Of a stretch of DNA of 11,406 nucleotides, positions 7,016 to 11,406 are shown piece by piece; within the stretch, counting starts at the first letter, position 1; each line of letters starts with the position of its first letter. A program made the translations under genes and the position numbers. This DNA comes from an uncultured Achromobacter sp. GTDB taxonomy: Bacteria > Pseudomonadota > Gammaproteobacteria > Burkholderiales > Burkholderiaceae_B. The notes beneath the pieces are model-generated. The model did no database searches. It was not told where the DNA came from and was given only the letters and a program-made list of their open reading frames with translations. The DNA lies in assembly GCA_913775005.1 (NCBI GenBank), contig CAJYKY010000586.1, positions 1 through 11,406 of the forward strand, in the 5' to 3' direction.

Positions 7016-7642
7016 TCAGGTCTGCAAGGCGGGAATGGTGGCGCGCACCGCCGCCGAACGATCCCAAAGATTCGGCACGCTGGGCGAAGAATAGCCCGAC
7101 ACAAAGGGCTTGGGTTGACCCGTCTGCGGATCATAGACATGGCGCGACACGGCGCCAATGTTGCCGCCATACAGATGCACGCTGATCGACACGCGGTCAG
7201 CGTGCGCATTGGACACGCGGTGAATATCGCCTTCATCCGGCGACAGACGCTCGACATCCCCCGGATGCAGCGTGGTGGGCTCGCCCACGGCAATCACGCG
7301 GCCATCGGCCTCGCGGACGTAACGCTGATTGATCTCGGCGCCGCGAAGCATGCCTACGTAACCCCACACCTCGTGATCATGCACCGGGGTGAACTGGCCC
7401 GGCCCCCACACAAAGCTGACCAGCGAGAACCGCTCCAGCGGGTCGCAGTGCAACAGGTACTGCTGGTAGTACTGCGGGTGCGGCACGGTACAGGCGTCGG
7501 GCAGCCAGTCGTCGTGTTGCACCAGATCGGCGAACGCGTCGCGCAGCGCCGGTGTCTGCGCCAGGGCGTCAGGCCCCGCCAGCCGGGTCGCGGTGGCGAT
7601 AAAGCGGCGAAGCCGGTCCAGGCCGGCGGCGGAATCAGGCAT
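7016..7642 (-). CDS. Thiol dioxygenase, Gln-type (3-mercaptopropionate dioxygenase-like)
   Basis: The 208-residue cupin belongs to the cysteine dioxygenase family: non-haem iron enzymes that add O2 to a thiol to form a sulfinate. Iron ligands are predicted as His88 and His90 (PVHDHEVWGYVGMLRG) and His141 (GDIHRVSN). Ser154, His156 and Tyr158 in SISVHLYGG match the Ser-His-Tyr relay of bacterial 3-mercaptopropionate dioxygenases. Gln61 in YYQQYLL stands where cysteine dioxygenases of the Arg type have the carboxylate-binding arginine. The only cysteines are Cys51 and Cys66, both before the iron motif, so the Cys-Tyr crosslink of mammalian enzymes is absent. These features favour 3-mercaptopropionate over cysteine, though such enzymes can accept both. 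GGAG lies eight bases upstream of the ATG. It reads towards iclR across a 78-base gap with no convincing terminator. Confidence 0.88.
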   Translation of the reverse strand: MPDSAAGLDRLRRFIATATRLAGPDALAQTPALRDAFADLVQHDDWLPDACTVPHPQYYQQYLLHCDPLERFSLVSFVWGPGQFTPVHDHEVWGYVGMLRGAEINQRYVREADGRVIAVGEPTTLHPGDVERLSPDEGDIHRVSNAHADRVSISVHLYGGNIGAVSRHVYDPQTGQPKPFVSGYSSPSVPNLWDRSAAVRATIPALQT

Positions 7643-7661
7643 GGGGGGGTCTCCAGAGCGT

Positions 7662-7674
7662 TGGGAATATCCCA
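7662..7674. promoter_or_regulatory. Inverted repeat upstream of the thiol dioxygenase
   Basis: TGGGA-ATA-TCCCA is a perfect 5-base-arm inverted repeat with a 3-base centre, about 20 bases before the dioxygenase ATG. It is a candidate operator for an unidentified regulator. The short arms mean chance cannot be excluded. Confidence 0.35.
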
Positions 7675-7738
7675 GATAAGAAAAGCAGTATCCATCATTC
7701 GGGACACTTACGCACGTAGGGATGCGCGGTTCATCACG

Positions 7739-7769
7739 GCGCGCTTGACAGGCCTGCGGTCAAGCGCGC
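7739..7769. repeat. Perfect 11-base inverted repeat before the sirtuin gene
   Basis: GCGCGCTTGAC (7739-7749) and GTCAAGCGCGC (7759-7769) are exact reverse complements around a 9-base centre, ending 29 bases before the sirtuin ATG. No T-tract follows, so it is not a standard terminator. It could be an operator or a 5' leader hairpin. The left arm plus the next base contains a perfect -35 hexamer, TTGACA (7745-7750), but I see no good -10 at the right spacing. Confidence 0.6.
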
Positions 7770-7798
7770 AGCGTATCGAACTGTCTACAAGGTTGGAA

Positions 7799-8578
7799 AT
7801 GAAAAATACGCATCACGATATTCCGTCCGCCGTGGTGGATGCGTTGCAGAGCGCGCAGCGGGTCGTTATCTTCACCGGCGCGGGCGTGTCAGCGGAAAGC
7901 GGCATCGCCACGTTCCGCGATGCGCTGACGGGCTTGTGGTCTCGCTTTGACGCGCAGGCGCTGGCCACGCCGGAAGCCTTTCGCGCCCACCCCGATGTGG
8001 TCTGGGGCTGGTATGAATGGCGGCGCGCGCAAGCCCTGCGCGCCGCCCCCAACGCCGCGCACCTGGCCATCGCGGCGTTGGCGCGCCACGTGCCTGAATT
8101 ACTCGTTGTGACGCAGAACGTAGACGACCTGCATGAACGTGCCGGCAGCCACGACGTTGCGCATCTGCACGGCAGCCTGCATGCCCCGCGCTGCTCGGCC
8201 TGCGGCACGCCGCAAGTGTTCCCTGACGCCCTCCCGCAAGAACCCGACGAAGGCCGCCGCATCGACCCTCCCGCCTGCACCGCTTGCGGCGCACCGGTAC
8301 GGCCCGGCGTCGTGTGGTTTGGCGAAAGCCTGCCCACCGAAACCTGGATCACCGCCCTGCGCGCGGCTGAGCGATGCGATGTGCTGTTCAGCATCGGCAC
8401 GTCGGCGCTGGTGTATCCGGCAGCCGAATTGCCCCAGCGCGCGCTGGCGGCCGGCGCCACGGTGGTGCAAGTGAACCCCGTCGTCACGCCGCTGGACCGC
8501 TACGCGCATTGCAATCTGCACGGCGCCGCGGCCGAGGTCATGCCGCGCCTGGTGGCCGCTGTCAGTGAGCATTTGTGA
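7799..8578 (+). CDS. NAD-dependent protein deacylase, SIR2 family class III (CobB/SIRT5-like)
   Basis: The 259-residue sirtuin removes acyl groups from lysines using NAD. The motifs occur in order: FTGAGVSAESGIATFRD (NAD binding), then TQNVDDLHERAG, then HLHGSL with the catalytic His. The zinc pairs are CSACG and CTACG, followed by PGVVWFGESLP and the FSIGTSALVYPAAELP and VQVNP segments. The helix with WYEWRR carries the Tyr-x-x-Arg pair that in SIRT5 and bacterial class III enzymes recognises succinyl and malonyl groups, so desuccinylase/demalonylase activity is likely. The frame stays open far upstream to 7115, but that stretch is antisense to the dioxygenase gene and has no sirtuin homology. 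The ATG at 7799 (MKNTHHDIPS) begins just before the conserved domain, with an AAGG-like site upstream. It is divergent from the dioxygenase. A metabolic link to acyl-CoA catabolism is possible but unproven. Confidence 0.93.
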   Translation: MKNTHHDIPSAVVDALQSAQRVVIFTGAGVSAESGIATFRDALTGLWSRFDAQALATPEAFRAHPDVVWGWYEWRRAQALRAAPNAAHLAIAALARHVPELLVVTQNVDDLHERAGSHDVAHLHGSLHAPRCSACGTPQVFPDALPQEPDEGRRIDPPACTACGAPVRPGVVWFGESLPTETWITALRAAERCDVLFSIGTSALVYPAAELPQRALAAGATVVQVNPVVTPLDRYAHCNLHGAAAEVMPRLVAAVSEHL

Positions 8579-8676
8579 ACATCTTTACCCCTGATTCGGA
8601 GTAGAAAGACAAGTGCTGCACCGCTCAAGGGGAAACCCCAAATCTCACCACCAGGCCACCGGGATTACAGTGGCAA

Positions 8677-9291
8677 GTGGTTTTGGCTGTGGAGAGCATC
8701 ATTCCTTTTTCCTGGAGACTTCCCGACATCTTCGTGCGTTCATCGGACGGTGCCTTGCATCGTGTGGTGCGCCATGCCACGACCACAGAAACCATCGCCA
8801 AACTTGAGAGCATTCCCAGCAATTACCACCTGGATTGCGAGTGCATGTTGGATAACGGCGAAACGCTTTCCTGGATGGGAAATAACCAGTATCGTCAGAC
8901 TAACGGCGGCGCAATTTTCACCGCCGTTTCCGATGTCACAGCCCCCCGAGGCGACGCCCGCAAAAGCGGTAGCGCCAAGCGGCATGTGCCGGAGCCATAC
9001 CGGGCAGCCACACCGAAGAAACTGGTTGTGCAGGCAAGTCCGCTATTACCACTAGCTGTCATCAATCTAAAAACCGGCAACGATTGGAGCTTGATACGCG
9101 CCTGGCGCGAGCATCTGAATATCACCACGACGGATATGGCTGCTCGGTTAGGTGTGGATCACTCGATCTACATTGAATTGGAACGGCCACGTCCAAGGCC
9201 TCGCCAGATTGTTCTGGATCGCGTTTCCGAGGCGTTGGGCGTGTCACCTGACCAGCTTGATGATTCATTGTTAGGGGGGCGTTTCCAATAG
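8677..9291 (+). CDS. Hypothetical protein: uncharacterised N-terminal domain plus XRE-type helix-turn-helix
   Basis: The product is 204 residues from a GTG. Residues 15-86 form a domain that aligns without gaps to the next small gene, with shared SxDGxL, RxxR, CxC (Cys54, Cys56), GE, WxG and TAV. A basic, flexible linker spans about 87-130. Residues 137-196 look like a Cro/CI (XRE) helix-turn-helix: LIRAWREHLNITTTDMAARL, a turn, IYIELERPRPRPR, then LDRVSEALGVSPDQL. A DNA-binding regulator whose N-terminal domain senses something is the simplest reading. The start is uncertain: GTG at 8677 or 8689, with no strong ribosome site, although the frame is open back to 8605. Base composition is about 50% GC in lines I counted, against about 70% in adjacent genes, hinting at acquired DNA. 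The N-terminal function is unknown. Confidence 0.75.
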   Translation: MVLAVESIIPFSWRLPDIFVRSSDGALHRVVRHATTTETIAKLESIPSNYHLDCECMLDNGETLSWMGNNQYRQTNGGAIFTAVSDVTAPRGDARKSGSAKRHVPEPYRAATPKKLVVQASPLLPLAVINLKTGNDWSLIRAWREHLNITTTDMAARLGVDHSIYIELERPRPRPRQIVLDRVSEALGVSPDQLDDSLLGGRFQ

Positions 9292-9387
9292 CGCCAAGGC
9301 GGGAAAGTTTTGTGTTCCGCCGCGCGCTTTGAAGCACCCACGTGACCATGGCGCCGCAACAAAGACGGCCCGCATGAGGTACTACGT

Positions 9388-9636
9388 ATGCTCGGCACCG
9401 CTAGACGCTTGACCGATGTGCTTGCCACATCACCGGATGGCACCCTGTATCGCATCGAACGCTTCGTGGCGGATCTCGATGCGTATTCCGCGTTGGGTAC
9501 CTCCCGTTTCGACCCGAAGATGCACTGCATCTGCCGCACGAGCTCGGGCGAAAAAGTCACCTGGCTGGGCGGCCAGACCTATCAAATGCTGAAGAACGGC
9601 ATCTCGCTGACGGCGGTGGATCGCAGACGCCGCTGA
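9388..9636 (+). CDS. Small hypothetical protein, single-domain paralog of the preceding gene's N-terminus
   Basis: The product is 82 residues, with no signal peptide or membrane segment. Residues 8-79 align without gaps over 72 positions to residues 15-86 of the preceding XRE protein, with 20 identities by my count. These include SPDGTLYR, CIC (Cys47, Cys49), GE, W, G, Y and TAV. Short DG-containing proteins of this general look are common and uncharacterised in Burkholderiales. Homology to the neighbour is the strongest evidence that the frame is real. A weak AGG-type ribosome site precedes the ATG. It lies 96 bases after its paralog in the same direction and converges with the LysR gene across a 13-base gap. 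The basic tail DRRRR may aid nucleic-acid contact, which is speculative. Function is unknown. Confidence 0.75.
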   Translation: MLGTARRLTDVLATSPDGTLYRIERFVADLDAYSALGTSRFDPKMHCICRTSSGEKVTWLGGQTYQMLKNGISLTAVDRRRR

Positions 9637-9649
9637 ACCCTCTCTAGCT

Positions 9650-10546
9650 TTAAGCCTTGTCCCGTTGCGTGAACCTGTCCACCAGAAAATCGACGAAGGT
9701 GGTCAGCTTGGGCAATGCCTGCCTGTCTTTCGGGTACAGCAGGGAAATCGGCCGGGACGCGGGCCAATACGGCTGCAAGATCGGCACGAGCCTGCCTGCG
9801 CGCACGTCATCGCCCAGCAGCAGCTCGGGCTGAAGCACCACGCCGAAGCCCGCCAGGGCGGCCTGGCGCAGCGCCTGGCCATTGTTCGACACGAAGCGGC
9901 CCGTGGGATAGGCCGCGTGCCCGCCCGTGGCGCTGGCCAGCTGCCAGCCCGTGCGGCGGCTCCAGTAAGAAAAATCCAGACATTGGTGCCGCACCAGATC
10001 ATCGGGCTTGGCGGGCGTGCCATAGCGTTCCAGGTAGCTGGGCGCGGCGCAGATGATCATCTGGTAGCGCCCGATGCGACGCGCCACCAGGCCTGAATCG
10101 GCGGGCTCGCCTATGCGCACGGCCAGGTCATAGCGCGCCGCCACGATGTCTTCCACCGCATCGTTTAACGCCAGCTCGACACTGACGTCGGGATACTCGC
10201 CCAGGTAATCGGCAATGGCGGGTGTCAACGCAAACGAACCGAAGGTCACGGTGGACGTGATGCGCAAGTGTCCGCTTGGCGTTGCCCGCAGCGCTTCGGC
10301 GCCCTGTTCGGCATCGCGGATGTCCGACAAAATCGTTTTGCAGCGCGCGAAATAGGCCTGCCCGGCTTCGGTCAGGCTTTGCCGGCGCGTGGTGCGGTTC
10401 ATCAGCCGCAAGCCCAGCCGCGCCTCCAGCCCCTTGACGTGCTTGGCCGCCATGGCCGCAGACATCTGATGGCGCGCGGCGGCTGCCGTCAGGCTGCCCA
10501 GTTCCACGACCGCCACAAAGACTTCCATGCTGAGCAAACGGTCCAT
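9650..10546 (-). CDS. LysR-family transcriptional regulator
   Basis: The 298-residue product has the usual LysR length and layout. The N-terminal winged helix-turn-helix is MDRLLSMEVFVAVVELGSL, TAAAARHQMSAAMAAKHVKG, LEARLGLRLMNRTTRR, then SLTEAGQAYF. The effector-binding domain runs from about residue 90 (GHLRITSTVTFGSFALTP) with VEDIVAARYDLAVRIGEPAD, CLDFSYW, GFGVVLQPELLLGDDVRAG and LYPKDRQALPKLTTFVDFL. This resembles the CrgA-like group. The frame stays open to 10636, but the ATG at 10546 places the helix-turn-helix at the very N-terminus, as in the family, so the extra 30 residues were dropped. It is divergent from the SDR gene, and LysR proteins usually regulate such a neighbour. Two palindromes lie in the shared 149-base gap. 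The effector is unknown. Confidence 0.95.
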   Translation of the reverse strand: MDRLLSMEVFVAVVELGSLTAAAARHQMSAAMAAKHVKGLEARLGLRLMNRTTRRQSLTEAGQAYFARCKTILSDIRDAEQGAEALRATPSGHLRITSTVTFGSFALTPAIADYLGEYPDVSVELALNDAVEDIVAARYDLAVRIGEPADSGLVARRIGRYQMIICAAPSYLERYGTPAKPDDLVRHQCLDFSYWSRRTGWQLASATGGHAAYPTGRFVSNNGQALRQAALAGFGVVLQPELLLGDDVRAGRLVPILQPYWPASRPISLLYPKDRQALPKLTTFVDFLVDRFTQRDKA

Positions 10547-10605
10547 GTCTGACGCACCCTGTATTACGCACTGTGAGTGTGAAGTGTTTCCACCATTGCC
10601 GGATT

Positions 10606-10617
10606 TTTCCATGGAAA
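10606..10617. promoter_or_regulatory. Candidate LysR-type binding palindrome 1
   Basis: TTTCCATGGAAA is a perfect 12-base palindrome in the LysR/SDR gap. With the preceding T it fits the loose T-N11-A LysR box. Its centre is about 22 bases from that of the palindrome at 10629-10638. Confidence 0.45.
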
Positions 10618-10628
10618 TCGAACGGCGA

Positions 10629-10638
10629 GAATGCATTC
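10629..10638. promoter_or_regulatory. Candidate LysR-type binding palindrome 2
   Basis: GAATGCATTC is a perfect 10-base palindrome. The overlapping ATGCAT-TC-ATGCAT (10631-10644) repeats the same half site. It lies about two helical turns from the palindrome at 10606-10617, as expected for paired LysR sites on one face of the DNA. Confidence 0.4.
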
Positions 10639-10695
10639 ATGCATCGGCGCTTGGCCCGTGCGATCCGTCAAACCTCAGCAAGCTTGGGAGTCATC

Positions 10696-11292
10696 ATGAA
10701 AATCATCCTTATCGGCGCATCCGGCACCATCGGCCGCGCGGTCCAAGAGGCGCTTGCGCCGCGCCACGACATCATCACCGTTGGCAAAACCCACGGCCAA
10801 TACCAAGTGGATGTGACGCAGAGCGACAGCATCCGCGCCTTGTTTGAACGCGTGGGCAAGGTGGACGCCATCGTCTCCACCACCGGCGCGCTGCACTTTG
10901 GGCCGCTGGCCGAGATGACGGCTGAGCACTTCAAGATCGGGCTACACAACAAGCTGTTGGGCCAGGTGGACCTGGCCTTGATCGGCCAGCACTACGTGAA
11001 CGAAGGCGGCTCCATCACGCTGACCAGCGGCATCGTCAGCGACGAGCCAATACGCTATGGCGCGAATGCGTCAGCCGTGAACGCCGCCGTCGATGGCTTC
11101 GTGCGCGGCGCGGCGGTGGAACTGAAGAACATCCGCATCAACTCGGTCAGCCCGACCGTGCTGCAAGAGTCGATGGGCAGCTACGCGCCCTACTTCCCCG
11201 GCTTCGAACCGGCCCCCGCCAGCCGCGTGGCGCTGGCGTATTGCCGCAGCGTTGAAGGCGCACAGACGGGACGCGTGATCCGGGTGTGGTGA
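10696..11292 (+). CDS. Short SDR-fold protein (short-chain dehydrogenase family), atypical active site
   Basis: The 198-residue product is shorter than the usual 240-260 residue SDR. The N-terminus MKIILIGASGTIGRAV is a Rossmann fold with a GxxGxxG nucleotide loop. VDVTQSDSIRALF resembles the adenine-contact region, and STTGALHFGPLAEM occupies the NNAG position. GSITLTSGI holds the active-site serine strand, and RINSVSPTVLQESM matches the PG/NP region. The Tyr-x3-Lys motif is degraded: Tyr121 is present (RYGANASAVNAAV) but the lysine position is Ala125. Reductase activity by the standard mechanism is therefore doubtful. GGGAG five bases before the ATG fixes the start; the open frame from 10573 lacks such support. 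It is divergent from the LysR gene and probably regulated by it. A terminator follows about 70 bases downstream. Confidence 0.9.
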   Translation: MKIILIGASGTIGRAVQEALAPRHDIITVGKTHGQYQVDVTQSDSIRALFERVGKVDAIVSTTGALHFGPLAEMTAEHFKIGLHNKLLGQVDLALIGQHYVNEGGSITLTSGIVSDEPIRYGANASAVNAAVDGFVRGAAVELKNIRINSVSPTVLQESMGSYAPYFPGFEPAPASRVALAYCRSVEGAQTGRVIRVW

Positions 11293-11358
11293 GGGGGTAG
11301 CTGAGGCCCGGGGGTAGAGGCCGATGGGTCATAGCCCGATTCCAGGCACACCAAACAA

Positions 11359-11397
11359 AAAGGCCTTCGATCAATGATCAAAGGCCTTTCCATTTTT
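11359..11397. terminator. Strong rho-independent terminator, probably bidirectional
   Basis: The left arm 11359-11372 and right arm 11376-11389 pair nine bases (AAAGGCCTT / AAGGCCTTT), then one C-A mismatch, then four bases (GATC) around an AAT loop. TTTTT follows at 11393-11397 for plus-strand transcripts. An A-run (11357-11361) on the other side gives a U-tract for minus-strand transcripts. It would end the SDR transcript and probably a converging one from beyond the right edge. Confidence 0.9.
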
Positions 11398-11406
11398 CTC
11401 TTTCGG

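Noticed and set aside
7115..7798. A 228-residue N-terminal extension of the sirtuin
   Set aside because: It is antisense to the thiol dioxygenase and crosses the intergenic inverted repeat. The sirtuin domain begins just after the ATG at 7799.
8629..8639. GGGG-AAA-CCCC inverted repeat upstream of the XRE gene
   Set aside because: The arms are only four identical bases long, low-complexity, and unsupported by any second copy.
8671..8688. Possible sigma-54 promoter (TGGCA...TTGGC)
   Set aside because: The spacing between the GG and GC elements is two bases too long for a -24/-12 promoter.
8613..8807. 64-codon frame overlapping the start of the XRE gene
   Set aside because: It has no recognisable motif and lies in a different frame from the XRE protein, whose homology to the next gene supports the latter.
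9298..9321. Possible hairpin between the two paralogous small genes
   Set aside because: The stem needs a bulge and there is no T-tract, so I do not call it a terminator.
10547..10636. A 30-residue N-terminal extension of the LysR protein
   Set aside because: LysR proteins start at the helix-turn-helix, and the extension covers both intergenic palindromes.

Overview
The window looks like chromosome from a GC-rich betaproteobacterium, most likely Alcaligenaceae (Achromobacter/Bordetella-like). The reasons are codon positions rich in G/C, a Bug-family (TctC-like) periplasmic receptor, closely packed operons, and IclR and LysR regulators beside short metabolic operons. The genus is inferred, not proven. 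No rRNA, tRNA, CRISPR array, insertion sequence or phage gene is visible.

Positions 1-6960 form one catabolic locus. On the minus strand, read right to left, is a coupled operon: a class III (CaiB/BaiF) CoA-transferase, a crotonase, and the alpha and beta subunits of a class I CoA-transferase-fold enzyme, the beta subunit running off the left edge. Divergent from it is a two-gene plus-strand operon, a Bug solute receptor and a two-dinucleotide-fold FAD/NAD(P) protein. This meets an IclR regulator tail to tail. Three near-identical copies of an inverted repeat (TCCTAA-TAT-TTAGGA type) lie in front of the CoA-transferase operon, the receptor operon and iclR, which points to one regulon controlled by this IclR protein. 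Both the crotonase and the class I CoA-transferase pair have replaced their textbook catalytic glutamates. The gene order crotonase-alpha-beta also resembles echA20-ipdA-ipdB of actinobacterial steroid-ring catabolism. The working model is import of a carboxylate, CoA activation by CoA transfer, and a hydrolytic or C-C cleaving step instead of ordinary hydration and CoA transfer. The substrate is not identifiable from the sequence.

Positions 7016-8578 hold a Gln-type thiol dioxygenase (3-mercaptopropionate dioxygenase type, minus) divergent from a class III sirtuin deacylase (plus). The 156-base gap between them contains two perfect inverted repeats. Positions 8579-9636 form a lower-GC island with two small genes sharing an uncharacterised domain of about 72 residues, once fused to an XRE helix-turn-helix and once alone. 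Positions 9650-11292 hold a LysR regulator divergent from a short SDR-fold protein lacking the catalytic lysine, with two palindromes about two helical turns apart between them. A strong, probably bidirectional terminator closes the window at 11359-11397.
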